DNA of 64,000 nt from Cladorrhinum sp. PSN259. Lineage: Eukaryota > Ascomycota > Sordariomycetes > Sordariales > Podosporaceae. Position numbers and translations under genes: made by a program. Position 1 is the first letter of the stretch. Each line of letters opens with the position of its first letter. Shown one piece after another: positions 21,995 to 32,879 of this stretch. The stretch is taken from positions 744,001-808,000 of the forward strand of contig MU867064.1 of assembly GCA_033725935.1 (NCBI GenBank). Reading direction: 5' to 3'. The notes beneath the pieces are model-generated. The model was not told the origin of the DNA, did no database searches, and saw only the letters and a list, made by a program, of their open reading frames with translations.

Positions 21995-22592
21995 AACGTT
22001 TAAATTTTCTTAAGTTGCCTTTCAAATAGAGGAGCGGATTATGGCTTCGGTGTTTTCGGTATTCAGGGATTTAGAAATGAGAGGTATCGAGGTCTTTAGA
22101 CAAAAGGGTACGGCTGAAAGTTTCGGATCTTTATCTCCCTTTCTTTTCGAGTGGGATCTATACATAGAGTAACCATGTGTGGCCAATATATCGTGATCGA
22201 TGAGGATTTTGTTCGTGTTGAGGAATACCCATCGGCGAGTTTCTTTTCTGTTAATGTAAAATGAGAGAATCGTGTTCCATACCCGCGTTATCTGTGGCGA
22301 GCTGTAAACAAGCACTGTATACTGTACTGGCCACAGAAACCGATGTAAGGATATGAGGTGAAGGGTATAACGACATAATAATTAGCTACATACATGCATG
22401 TATATTACGTGATATAGACCTCGGCTTGGCCTCTCGTTCAACTTCAGATAACCCTGCAAAAATAGATGTTACATGACGAACAGATGCAAATATCCCAGCT
22501 ATCCTCTTTTTCTTTCTTACGTCTGTCACATGTCCTCTTCTCAACATTTGAAAAATGTTAGCAAAAGAAACTATTGGGCCTTCAATCACCTC
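21995..22592. other. Intergenic region between convergent genes
   Basis: 3' flanks of the GH16 gene (+) and the coiled-coil gene (-). It contains short ATGCATG/TACATA-rich sequence near 22388-22405. No gene seen. Confidence 0.6.
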
Positions 22593-24060
22593 TCAGACCT
22601 CTTCTCTTATTTGTTCAATTGGCGGACGGAGGTAAATGAGTGCCTGCCTAAACATTCCCCACGTCATTCCCTTGGCAATGCTGATATATCTCTTCTTCTT
22701 CGGTGCCTTCTTCTGCCTCGAACTGCCTCTAAGCTCCACCACAAACTCTGGCAGTGCTCTGGCAAGTGACTCCTGGACATATTTCGAGATATCCGGGTTA
22801 TCAATGTTGCTGATGAACCTCCAGATGAAAGCAACTTCAGACTTCGGAGGTTTCGACTTGTATATGTCACGATATGCATTATAGAGTGCTTTGAGCTCGT
22901 TGAATTCGTTTGAACCGCGCTCATAGCGGATATCAACCGAACTTACGGGAGAAGTCCGTTTCGGTTCAGGCTGGGGATGGGGTGGATTATTTCCTGCTCT
23001 GCGTTTAGGGGGTCGCCTTACCGGAAGCTCAGGGGTTTGAGAGTTGTGTGGCGTTGCCACAACTATTTCCAGGTCTAATACATGAGCTTCTGTTGGGCCC
23101 GAAATATGATGTAAGGAACTTACCTTCTGAGGTTGGAAGGGGGCCAGCCTCGCAGTTGACACTACCAAGCAGCCTTGCGAGATTGTCTCGTTGGCCAAGA
23201 AGCTGGCCAAGAAAGGTGAGCATCTCGTTGGATGGTTCCTGAGGAATTTGAGATGGGATCTGAGAAACTTGATGCCCCAGTGTTGATAGCTGATTCCTCA
23301 TATCCGTCTGATTGATCTTAGTTTGGTGTTCCAAGGCGAAAAGTTGCTGTTTCACCGCCTCAAACCTCTCTTCAGAAAGCCTTTGCTCAGCGGCAACCTG
23401 ATGTTTATGTGCAATAAAAGCCCTTTGCATTTGAGCCTTCCAGGTCTCAATCTGGCGTTCCAACGCTGCAAGTTTATTTTCTGTGCTCGCGAGCCTCTTC
23501 TCGGTGTCCAGTTTCTCTGCTCTCAGCCCCTGAAGCTCATCTTGCAGAGATTCAACTGTCTCGGCTTTCGCAGCCTGGCTTGCAAGTGTACATGACGTTT
23601 CAAGCACCTCCTGGATTGCCTTAAATTTCTTGTGGTTCTGGATGGTGCTTTGTTTGGTGTCTTCGCGTAGAGAAGCAATATCGGACCTAAGCGAAGCAAT
23701 CTCCTCGAGTTTAAAGGCAATCTGTTCCGTCCTGGATCTGGTCTCGATCACCGCTGTTGTAGCAAGTTCATGACGATGGGCGACATCTTTTTGCAGGGAG
23801 CCTATCGACGAGCTGGTTTGCCTGATGTGGTCATCGAGTGATCTCTTTAAACTGTCGATGTCTTGACTGGATTGCGCGGCGTTGAGAAAACGGGCCCAGC
23901 CGTTGCTTAGAGAATGACGGAAACGATCGGTGGTGGGTGATTCCTGCAGGAGGGTTGATGTTTGGGATAGCCGAGAATCCTGGTCCAGCACCGTCGAGGG
24001 AGTCGAACGCCAGTCGGCTCTTGAAAGCGATCTGGATTCCTGAGACGATGAGTCGTCCAT
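22593..24060 (-). CDS. Coiled-coil protein of unknown function
   Basis: Two exons, 24060-23124 and 23074-22593, give 472 residues. Family not recognised. The N-terminal ~60 residues are Ser-rich. Residues about 75-290 have long heptad-like stretches rich in Glu, Gln, Lys, Arg and Leu (for example LQDELQGLRAEKLDTEKRLA), pointing to an extended coiled coil. A basic Pro-rich linker follows (RRPPKRRAGNNPPHPQPEPKR). The C-terminal ~110 residues look globular (NELKALYNAYRDIYK, DISKYVQESLARALPEFVVE). The donor GTAAGT at 23123 is clear. Three AG acceptors (23090, 23075 and 23063) are all in the same phase; the first would give a 34 bp intron, which is too short, so I used 23075 (49 bp). The choice changes only a few residues. 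The frame is open to a Met at 24132, but Met at 24060 (MDDSSSQES) looks more natural. Confidence 0.72.
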
Positions 24061-24299
24061 GGTGTGAGTTCCAAAAAGAAACAAGATATGTCCCGTAACC
24101 TGCTGGATTTCAAACTGTGTGCAAAATGACATAGCAAGCGGGCTTTAAACTCCCGTCTGCACCGAAAGTTCCTTCCAGTTCCAGGGTTTCATGTTCACCT
24201 AAACGGAAGGCACCTATGTAAATTCTGCTGTCGGTCAACATCCGCAGCACCAGGACACACACCTGCAGCTTTACGCTCTTATACCCTACTTGCATATGC

Positions 24300-25163
24300 C
24301 TAATTCCCCCCGAAAGGAGCTATTGCTTTGAACAAAAAGTTGGCAATGTCATCAACCTCCTCAGGCACCTTGAGCCAATGCCCTTCCAACTCGGCGCCTT
24401 CATATTCTCTCCATTCGACTCGAAACCCTATAGCGGCAAGAACACGCCTAGCCCCACGCCCAAGCTCAACACCAACAACTGCATCATCGGCACCATGACC
24501 GAGGAATATAGGTGTAGATAGTAGTTTGGGGGGCCCCTGTGTAACAGCATCGTGCAGTCTCCAACCAGAGATCATCTCTTCAACGAACGTCCCCAGTTCC
24601 CGGTCCGTTTGGCTGCCTTCCCAAGCAACTCCACCTTGACTAAGAAAGCATTCAATGGTTTTTTCAAAAGGTAGCCATGTGCTGACACCGACAAACGCTC
24701 CGAACCTAAGGTCGAGACCTTTTTGAGATAACATCGTCCACAAGCCAATAGCACCTCCCTGGCTGATCCCCGCAAGTATAATATTCTCATGTTTACCACC
24801 TAATCTCTCAGTCTCCCGATCCACGATGTCGCTTATATAACAAACAGACTCTCGGATGCCATCCACCTGCAGATCCTGCCGCTCCTCGGTGAAGGTCAAG
24901 GAGTGGGCTTCGAACCAGGCTGGTAGATCTTCTTCAAATGCCGTACTCCAGAGTGTTTTGGAAGACAGGAATACCCATCGCCAGGTGGGAAATCTTTGGA
25001 TGAGATCTGCCTGTCCAGGCAACACTGTCTCCGAAAGTTCATCAGCAAACTCTGGACCGTTGCTTCCCCGTCCATGGAGCATTATAGCAGTGTGGGTATG
25101 GTTTGTTGGGGGCTCAACAACACGGATGGGCCCGAATGAGCAGCTACCACGTTTCGCTTGCAT
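24300..25163 (-). CDS. Acyl-protein thioesterase / carboxylesterase-like alpha/beta hydrolase
   Basis: Single exon, 287 residues, Abhydrolase_2 (phospholipase/carboxylesterase) family. The oxyanion region MLHGRGSNG is at about 28-36. The nucleophile elbow GISQGGA has Ser134. The acid is Asp227 in GHGADDAVV, and the catalytic His is 262 in EGHWLKVPEE, so the triad is complete. Members of this family remove palmitate from S-acylated proteins or hydrolyse short-chain esters and lysophospholipids. This one is longer than the ~230-residue Apt1 enzymes, with extra loops (FEEDLPAWFEAHSL and a region around 180-210), so it may be one of the fungal paralogues with a different substrate. It has no signal peptide and is probably cytosolic. 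It lies 239 bp upstream of the start of the coiled-coil gene on the same strand. Confidence 0.88.
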   Translation of the reverse strand: MQAKRGSCSFGPIRVVEPPTNHTHTAIMLHGRGSNGPEFADELSETVLPGQADLIQRFPTWRWVFLSSKTLWSTAFEEDLPAWFEAHSLTFTEERQDLQVDGIRESVCYISDIVDRETERLGGKHENIILAGISQGGAIGLWTMLSQKGLDLRFGAFVGVSTWLPFEKTIECFLSQGGVAWEGSQTDRELGTFVEEMISGWRLHDAVTQGPPKLLSTPIFLGHGADDAVVGVELGRGARRVLAAIGFRVEWREYEGAELEGHWLKVPEEVDDIANFLFKAIAPFGGN

Positions 25164-25896
25164 TGCCGCCGTGGTTTTTGATGATGTGGTTCTCCGCTTG
25201 GGTCATTGACATGCAGCAAACCGTCAACTTGAAGTGCAAGCGGATTGATTGAGGTCGGACTGAATCAAGGCACCCGGCCAGTCATCAGCCAACAAGAACT
25301 ATGATTGGTCAGGTTATCTCCAATAATTCCCCGATCCCCTCTGCATGTAGTCCGCCTACCTTAGCCCCGCCGCCTGCTGATCAACCCTGCCCCTCACTTC
25401 CAACCATGCTTTCGGCCACCGACGGAGCGTGCCACGCCTATTTATAGAGGGGCACCTCCCAGCTTGTCAATTAGGCTTTCCTCAGTCACCGACACCTTCG
25501 CTCATTTTGGATTGAGGCTATCTTTGCCCCCAACAACGTGACGAATCACACAAGCATGACTTGAACAATGAGATTGCCCGGCGATGGGCATCACGACATG
25601 TTGTAAGATTTCCCACTTCAATCCGCCGTTATGGATTGTGCTATTCCCCCGTCAACTCTGACTGAACCCAACGAGTGCACAGCTGCCGTGACCTATCGCC
25701 GTCATCGCACAATGCCTTCCATTACCAAGACAGATTTTTGTCTGTTCATAAACGCAGTAGCGCCACGCAGCCCCAGTAGAACATAATGATGAGTTAGTAT
25801 GTTGTTAGTCCCCTTTCCTTCATGTATGTTTCAGTAGTCCTAACGTTGATTCAACAGTGTTCCCTATCAAGTCAGGGCGTTACTTCCACACCCATC

Positions 25897-26305
25897 GTCC
25901 TGGGTAGGACATTAAAAGGCCCCTCGGTGTCCTGAGCATGACTTGTGTAAAAGGCTCCCTCGGGTGTACCATTGTACCATCATGAGGCATTCGTTCCTGG
26001 GTATGATATTAAACTGCCCACGGGCATCGTCACGGCAGATGATGCATCGAATGTTGCGTTAGCAACTGCCAGCCAAATTGGCTGCCAGCTGCTACCGCAA
26101 CATCGAAAGTTGGTCCTGGGCACGACACGAAACGGCCTATGCGCTATCTCAAAGAGTTAGATGGCCATTTTTATGTCCCTCATATTATGGGTGGCATAAT
26201 GGTTTGGTCCTGGGCATGACTAAAAAAAAAAGGCCTCATTACGTGTCCCTGGTATTGGGCCGTACCGATGTTTTTTCTCCTGGGCATGGGGTTAAAACTC
26301 CCCAA
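25897..26305 (+). repeat. Cluster of degenerate CCTGGGYAYGAC...TTAAAAGGCC repeats with hairpins
   Basis: Six imperfect copies of a 20-25 nt motif start near 25899, 25931, 25996, 26115, 26209 and 26279. Each has CCTGGG(T/C)A(T/G/C)G(A/G)(C/T) followed by an A-rich step and GGCC/GCCC. Spacing is irregular (32 to 119 bp). Between copies 3 and 4 there are two small palindromes, GTTGC-GTTA-GCAAC at 26053-26066 and CAGCCAAATTGGCTG at 26070-26084. Origin unknown: it could be a worn minisatellite, part of an old mobile element, or a structured RNA. Confidence 0.6.
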
Positions 26306-27297
26306 GGAGCCGCCGAATTGGCGATCGCTATCGGCACGCCAGTTGCGGAGTGTTATTTGGGCGTCACGACATTCCGTTTGGTATTCTTCGTTTATTTTGC
26401 TTCGGCGGCAAGGGGACTTTTGTCTGTCCCCGTTTCCTTTAGGCTTGGGATACTGTTTTGGGCACCCCATACTGTTCGACATGGCACGAGTAATATCAAC
26501 CACGGTGCGGTCAGATGGGACCGCATCGGTGGTGCAACGAAGGTTCATCAGGTCATTTGACTGTGAATATCCGTTGCGTGACCCCTCAGGCGGGATCCTT
26601 TCTGAAGGAGAGAAGCGCGATAGTAAGGGCGATATGTCTGAATCCCCCCTCCAGCCTTCAATGTCACCAATCAATCAACAATCATGACATTGGAGGCTGT
26701 GTTGCGGGGGAGGACCCATGACAGAAGCTACTTTGCTCCGGAGCCAGCGTCTCGGACTCGGCCGAGGAGGATCCATCCGAAAGCACACCGCGCGGACACT
26801 TGGTGTGCCCGCCGGCCTGCTTTCTTCAACGCTTGTGTGAGGACAGGTGCATAGTTTAGCACCTTCGGGCTTGGCTGGTCGCGTCTCCTCGGGGGCTAGT
26901 GTCGCATACATGTCGCCTAGCCCTCAGGCCCGATGCTCTTGCCATTCTTTCGGACAGTTACTGGGCTGCATGGTGTATACCTTATTGATTTGACAAGGGG
27001 AAGTGGGCGCTGTGTATTTGTGTTCGGGAAAAGGGAAGGGCTGTCGGTTGGATTCCCCTCCGCCTTCATTGGTTTAGCTATGTATGTACTTGCATATCTC
27101 TCCTGGATATCTTCAAATACAGGTCCACATCACTCCCATCTTTTTTTTCTTTTTCTTCTGTGTCTGCGCTTGATTGCCCCCCCAAGAAGAGGCGCGGGAA
27201 GTCTTTGGCATAACGAAGTCTGGAATAATCACTCGGCTACTTTTTGAGACCTTTGTCATGCTCCTGACGATGGAGTTGATTCAGATCGATATCGGAA

Positions 27298-27310
27298 CCC
27301 CCCCCCCCCC
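27298..27310 (+). repeat. Poly-C run
   Basis: Thirteen consecutive C. Prone to sequencing and assembly length error. Confidence 0.9.
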
Positions 27311-27829
27311 TCCAAACAAAATTGGGTGCTTAGCAGCCATGTCCGTCTTGACCTCTTTTCTGGCCGAGCAGAATATGTCTTTACTTGAAGTTCGAAAGCG
27401 TCGGATTACACAAAGTATTTCATCCTGGCCTCCCAGGCTAACCGTACTCGTATGCCGAAGCAACGAGTTTCTTTACAAGCATGCGTATCCAACAGGAATC
27501 CGGTTAATACTTAACGCCGCTCAGAGGTAGAAATCGGGACAACACAGCGGCTTGGATCAATGCTTCGGGTAGGTTCAAGTAGATATGCCTTCGATGTATA
27601 CAAGACAGGGTTCACCATCACGCATATATCAAAAGGGGCATTGAGCCAGAGCACGACCATATGACAAGATGACGGGCACTGTACTGAATTCTGACGCTAT
27701 CTAACAATACCGTATAGTCTGATCACACTCCCCCATCCGCTAGAGCCTCGCTCTTGCCTGCAACCTCACGATATTACGCTTCTTGATTGTCCCTGTCTGA
27801 ATGACAAAGGTTTCTGGTCGCTTAGACGC

Positions 27830-29050
27830 TTACTCCGTCTCGTGGCCGTCTACGTCAACTAGCACAGCGGATCCCTCCGTAAACTCAGAACCGGATATCT
27901 CCGTAAACTCAGAACCTAGTCCTTCCGTAAATTCAGAATCGTGTAGCAACACCACGGACCGGGGTCCAGAGACCATTACAAACTCTGGCTCCGGATCGAG
28001 CGCAGAGATCATAAATAGGGTGCAAGGATCTGGTACAGCACCCAGCTGAGAACTCGACTCAGAAGTCATCTCGGGACTCGGCGCAGGCCTCGGCATAGAT
28101 TCCGGGAACTCCAAAAAGCTCAATTCATAGTCCAATACCATATCATATCGCCTTTTATAGAAATCGTTCATTGCCTCTGGTCCCGCAAGAATTATGAGTA
28201 TCAATATCTAGCATCTGCCTTTCAACAAGAACTTACCGTCGCCCTCCCAAGATAACCTCTTCTTAGTCCACCATCCATGTAGGATCGTCACAGTATACGT
28301 CAGCTTGCCGTTGTCGCTTTGCAGCTTGACCTGTTCATTAATTTCCATTTGTTTCTTAGAAGCGGTCCCCACTGCCAACTGTCAGCCACCAAATAGTGTC
28401 TCACCACCGTAATCACGAAAATTCGACGTACTGAAGACCGAAAACATGTGCCCAACAGGCTTGTAATTTTCAATCATCTCCTCAACCAGTTCTGCCTGCT
28501 TTCTTAACCCGCTTTCCGAAGCAGACATGATGAAGACTGAAGTAAGTGGGGCCTCCAACATCAAATCCACCAAATTGTCGCGATTTAGGATCATCAACTT
28601 CTCCGTCCGTTGAGCCGGCGGCGTGTGCCGATTTGGAGTAAGCGTGAATTCGTACTACCAATTCATGTCGTCTAGGGACTTCCATTCTATTGTCCAAAAA
28701 AAGAAGAAAAAAAGAAACGATTAGTAAATATTTCCAATGACAGAGAATCAAGGGGAGAGGTGATAAGGGAGGGGAAAGGCTGAGGGTCAAGTTTTACACA
28801 TACCGGTGACGAGCAGCATTGCGTTCTGTTGACCCTGAGATGACGATGTGGCATTTCGTGGGGCCCGCAGAGGAACTCGCGAGTAGCAGGCTTTGACGAG
28901 TTTGTCTTGTGCTGCACCTCTAAGATCGAAAACGAGAGGCTCCAGGACGTCGGACAGCTCGGTCCATCCTTCGTAGACCTGCAATAAGCAATGTACAACC
29001 ATATCGTCTTCGATTCGGGTCTTCCAATTCTCTGCTGTGACGATGACGCT
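27830..29050 (-). pseudogene. Multi-exon gene relic with one in-frame stop; function unknown
   Basis: Family not recognised. Four exon-like blocks on the - strand keep one reading frame when three GT/AG introns are removed: about 29050-28804, 28686-28432, 28371-28237 and 28176-27830 (stop). The introns are 117, 60 and 60 bp; donors are GTATGT, GTACGT and GTAAGT, and the 60 bp introns carry CTGAC/CTCAT-like branch sites. Block 1 contains VVHCLLQVYEGWTELSDVLE, block 3 YTVTILHGWWTKKRLSWEG, and block 4 AMNDFYKRRYDMVLDYELS. Block 2 has an in-frame TAG (+ strand CTA at 28655-28657) between DDMNW and YEFTLTPN, with good-looking coding sequence on both sides. No alternative splice removes it. The 5' end is unclear: block 1 has no ATG before Met at 29002, so an upstream exon is missing or unrecognised. 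The end of block 4 has three 8-residue SEFTE repeats. It may be a recent pseudogene, a strain-specific null, or a sequencing error. Confidence 0.5.
27871..27942 (-). repeat. Three 24-bp tandem repeats (SEFTExxG)
   Basis: The motif TCCGTAAA(C/T)TCAGAA recurs with a 24 bp period (CCGT at 27877, 27901 and 27925). On the - strand it encodes SEFTEGLG, SEFTEISG and SEFTEGSA. Confidence 0.85.
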
Positions 29051-30163
29051 TGTGGTTATTATTATCAAAACGATTATTCAGAAACGATGTGATCCTTGCT
29101 GTGATAATACGACATATAGTACCCTAAGAGTGACTTAGTGCTTGCCGTGATGATTGTGGGAAGACGTTGAATAGCTTGGGATGAGAATATTCTTTTGCAG
29201 GTCCTGGCTACGGGTGATGAAAGTCGCATGGAAGAGTCTTGTCGTCATTCTATCGAAGCAGGCAGGAGCTGTGCTTGGCCCACATGACCATTAGTTGGAG
29301 TGGAATGTAAGTCTCTTTGCCGCACTTGCACTTTCCAAAGCCAGCAACATCGGAGAAAACTGCCAATCCAGGTACGTATCAAGCATGGCACAAGATTAGG
29401 CAAATCGACGAGGGTGCCTGGAGGCAGTTGCCACCTAGAATCCTGCTTTAGATCTCGTTTCTCTTTCAAGTTTAACAAGAGATCAAAGATCAGTATCCCT
29501 GGGACCCCATACTGTGCAACATATACATTGGTTGTTTACATTGGCTACATCTTAAGAAATCTCTTGACTTTAACATCCTCATACCCACCCGTACACTACA
29601 CATACATTCATCGCTTCATACACACCAACAGACAACCACACATGATAGAGCTTTCCACCACATGCCTCATCTTCCTACCAGGTGAGTGACATGACAATGC
29701 TGACCCTGCGCGGGCGATAGTCCCTATTTCTCCTCATCGAGCTATATATGCAAAGGGTATCTATCCAAACCTCCTGAAATGCCTAGACTTCACAACTAAC
29801 TGACACATCGACGCACACGCAACAAACATGTTTCAGTGACAAAAACGAGGAAAAAGTCTGAAGAAAGAGAAAGACAACATATGTAAAAGAAGAGATATAC
29901 AGAAAGGAAAAATGGTGATATATGCAACATTTTAAAAAAAAATACAAACCGCGAAATACCACCTACCCACATCGTCTTGCACCTATCAAACGCCTACCAG
30001 CGCCACCACTGGAAAAAGAAAAAGGCTCGAGGCCATCCGGACTCTGACGTAAATGCACCTGGAATCCAAAGCTCTCACAGTGACGAAGCCAAAACCCCCC
30101 CGAACTCCAGCCATTCAACCATCAATCCATCCTGACCCAGACCCTTTCATTGCTCTTTTTTGA
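29051..30163. other. Intergenic region with a possible spliced micro-ORF
   Basis: Flank of the gene relic on the left and 3' flank of the WD40 gene on the right. On the + strand, ATG at 29642 opens 40 nt, then a donor GTGAGT at 29682 and an acceptor GTTTCAG ending at 29836 with a CTAACTGAC branch region. Joining to 29837-29886 gives a 29-residue peptide. Good splice signals but very short, so not called as a gene. Confidence 0.45.
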
Positions 30164-32424
30164 TCAAAACGGCTCAAGATCATCAGGACCAAGCTCATCA
30201 TAACTAGACCCCCGCCGCCTGCTACGGCCATGCCTGATCCACTTCTCCTCGGTAAATATCGACCGTGGCCAATCCAGAGATTCCAAGTTGCTCAAGTTCC
30301 GATACTCAGAAGCTCCCAATCCGCACCTCTCAAACTGCAGCAAGCCGCCCCGGTGAGGATCGCAACACAGCACGATCAGATCCTGTCCCTCGTTCGCAAA
30401 TGAGACGCCTCCAATCTCGCCAAAGAAATCAATCGTCTGCTTGGACCGGAAAGTCTGCGCGTCTATCACGTTGACGTAATCCGCCTCCTCGGCAGCGACA
30501 AGGACTCTCTTGCCACTACCTATCGGGGAGAACTTCAAGTTCCTAGCTCCTGCAATCTCCGTACGGATAGTCGTTACGGGCTTTGACTCTCCCGAGCTGT
30601 CCGTCAGATACCTGGCATCCCAGATTTTTACAGTCTTGTCCTGGAAGGCCGAAGCGATCGTCCATCCATCATCTGCCCAGTCGACAGCAAATCCAAAGTC
30701 TCGATGCCCCTTGAGATCATAAAATATCTCTGGTTTGCTCCCGCCAAGGGTCGACTCGGCCGCCGCGATGATAAGGTTCTTGTTGTCGCCCACAACAGCA
30801 CGAAGCCTTTGATCCGGCGATATTGCGGTGCAATTGACGGGGAAGTCAAACTCATCCGTCGACAGCCACTTCTCAGTCGCGATATCCAGAACCCTCACAG
30901 CTTTGTCGTTGGAGGAGAACGCGGCCACGGGGCTCGACGATAACCTTCCCAGATGGATCTGAATATGGTTTGTGATTCCGTAAGGGTCACTAGTGATGCT
31001 CCCCGTATGACAAGGGTTGCTTTCCGTTTCGACTGTATTCAAAGGACGAAGCGTATAATCGCCATTGAAGCACCCGGAAGCCAAGACCCCATGGTCCGAA
31101 GCAATCGCCGAGACCTGCGCATTGGGCTCATCGCCCGTCTTGATGACTACGCGACTCTGGCGGGATATGGGGTTGAACTGGACAACAGATTGAAGGCTTG
31201 GGTAGAAAAATCGTGTGCGGGAAGTGCATGCGAGCAGGTATCGTAGCTGAAAGTGAGCTAAATGAGTGTTACGCTTGACATCCATGCGCCGGAACCTAAA
31301 GAAGTTGTCTGATCGTGGCAAGATGACATCGGGGAAATCGGGCTGTGTAAAAGTAAGCTTCTGAGAATGTACTGAAACAAAAATAGTCTCAGGACTGAAG
31401 GCTTGTAGCTTACTGTCCATCGGTCAGAGTTGGCGCAGTTCGTATAGTTTGCGTAAGTGAGCAGCCGACGTTCTCGCGCTTCCCTCCTCGAAACACCCAG
31501 GTCATCCCAGTTAACCCCCTGAATATCGTACTTATTACCTTGCAATTCCTCGTGCTTGACGCGTGTTACATCCGAGGCAGATATATCATCAACCTTGTCT
31601 GGCCATGGAGACCTCCCTCGTGATAATCCTTGAAGCATACGGCCTTGGCGTGCCCACTGATTCAGGAAGCCTACTAAACCATAGTTACTGGGAATGAGAG
31701 CTTGCGTATGCGGATTGAGTGAGTTATCTGCTCCCCACCAATTTTCGGACCAGTGTTCGTCGATATTAGCTGACACAGAACCGGTTCCAGCTGTCAGGAA
31801 ACCGAAACCCGCAGCGTAAGGCTGTAAGACCGTAACTACAGACGCATCGTCTGCAAGTTGAGACTCAGTGCTGCTGTTTCCGCCATGGCTGTCCCCATTG
31901 CCGTCACTCTCACTTTCCTCTTCACCGTCACTGCCAACGTCACTTGCGCTTTCGCTATAACCATCATGCTCCGTGTCGACGTCGCTAGAATACTCTAGCT
32001 CGTCCTCACTTTCTTCCGAGACAGAGCTGTCGGTATCCATGTTGTCGACAGTAAGTATGTTGGCGATGTCCAGGTAATTCACCAAAGGAGTGCCCGCATC
32101 TTCAGACATATCGAGGTCATCGGAATCGTAGTGCTCGAGGTGATGCAAATAAGAGTGGTGCTGACGCTGAAGTGGATGTGGGTGATGGTGCTGATGAATA
32201 TACAGATGGTTATGAGGGCAAAGATGAGGACTACTATGAGATGACTGATCGTCGTCGTCGTCGTCCCCCTCCTCATCGTCCTCGTCCTCGTCCTCGTAAT
32301 AGTCGTCTTCGTAGTCTTCCTCGTCCTCTTCGTACTCCTCTTCCTCACCAGACGACGTGGTACTTTCTAGTTCGTCTATGGTGTCCTGATACTCATCGTC
32401 TGCCTTTTCCTGGGTATAGCTCAT
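30164..32424 (-). CDS. WD40 repeat protein with acidic and His-rich N-terminus
   Basis: Exons 32424-31414 and 31360-30164 around a 53 bp intron (GTAAGC...TCTCAG) give 735 residues. The frame is open for 61 more codons to a Met at 32607; I chose MSYTQEKADDEYQ because the extension has no conserved look. Residues about 10-60 are almost all Asp/Glu/Ser/Tyr, about 60-100 are His-rich (for example HNHLYIHQHHHPHP), and a second acidic Ser-rich stretch spans about 125-185. The part after the intron carries WD40-type blades: SAIASDHGVLASGCFNGDY, AVRVLDIATEKW, HRDFGFAVDWADDGWTIASA, and FQDKTVKIWDAR, the most typical. The C-terminus (DELGPDDLEPF) resembles uncharacterised fungal WD proteins related to S. 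pombe C2A9.03. A scaffold role, perhaps nuclear, is only a guess. Confidence 0.85.
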
Positions 32425-32639
32425 GGCCAACTGAGGGTAGCCATGACGGCCACTGGTCGAGGCAAACGCGGATGATGTATGCAGAAGAGAGGCTGTATGT
32501 ATGGCAGAAGCATAAGTGGTGTTGATTAGACTTCCGAGCCGGCGGGGTTGATCAAGTGAGGAAGAGCCCAATGCATGGCGGCCCCGAGGGCGCATGTCTG
32601 CGAGCACGCGGATACCTTGGCCCTGGGTCCCCGGGGCGT

Positions 32640-32674
32640 GGGTGTGTGGGTGTGTGGGTGTGTGGGTGCGTGGG
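32640..32674 (+). repeat. GGGTGTGT tandem repeat, G-quadruplex motif
   Basis: Five GGG runs at 32640, 32648, 32656, 32664 and 32672 separated by TGTGT or TGCGT. This fits the G3N1-7 x4 quadruplex rule. It lies about 215 bp upstream of the WD40 ATG on the opposite strand, and about 30 bp beyond the alternative upstream Met. Confidence 0.8.
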
Positions 32675-32879
32675 TGTCACCAAGTGATTATCTAACACGG
32701 AAAAAATGACTGATCAACTCAGTATCCGCAACTGTGTGGACATCGGGTCCGAACTGGATCGAATGGCAACTCCTTCTCTCTGTCCTTCCTTTTTTTCTCC
32801 GTCTTATGGAAGCCCTGGGCGGGTCCAGGTTGCCTTGTGATTGATGCTGCTGCTTTCAGCTTTGAGTTGCAGATGCAGA

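Larger units (their letters stand above)
25164..27829. other. Gene-poor region, about 2.7 kb
   Basis: No convincing gene. A TATA-like CTATTTATAG at 25438-25447 is followed by a weak two-exon 43-codon frame (25568-25602, 25683-25779) that I do not call. A degenerate repeat cluster occupies about 25897-26305. A run of 13 C lies at 27298-27310. Open frames in 25972-27530 (up to 164 codons) overlap on both strands, follow no family and run through the repeats. Confidence 0.6.

Noticed and set aside
23090..23123. 34 bp intron in the coiled-coil gene
   Set aside because: Too short for fungal splicing; a later in-phase acceptor gives a 49 bp intron.
25568..25779. TATA-like element followed by a two-exon 43-codon frame
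   Set aside because: Splice signals are acceptable but the peptide has no conserved feature and lies in gene-poor DNA; kept only as a note.
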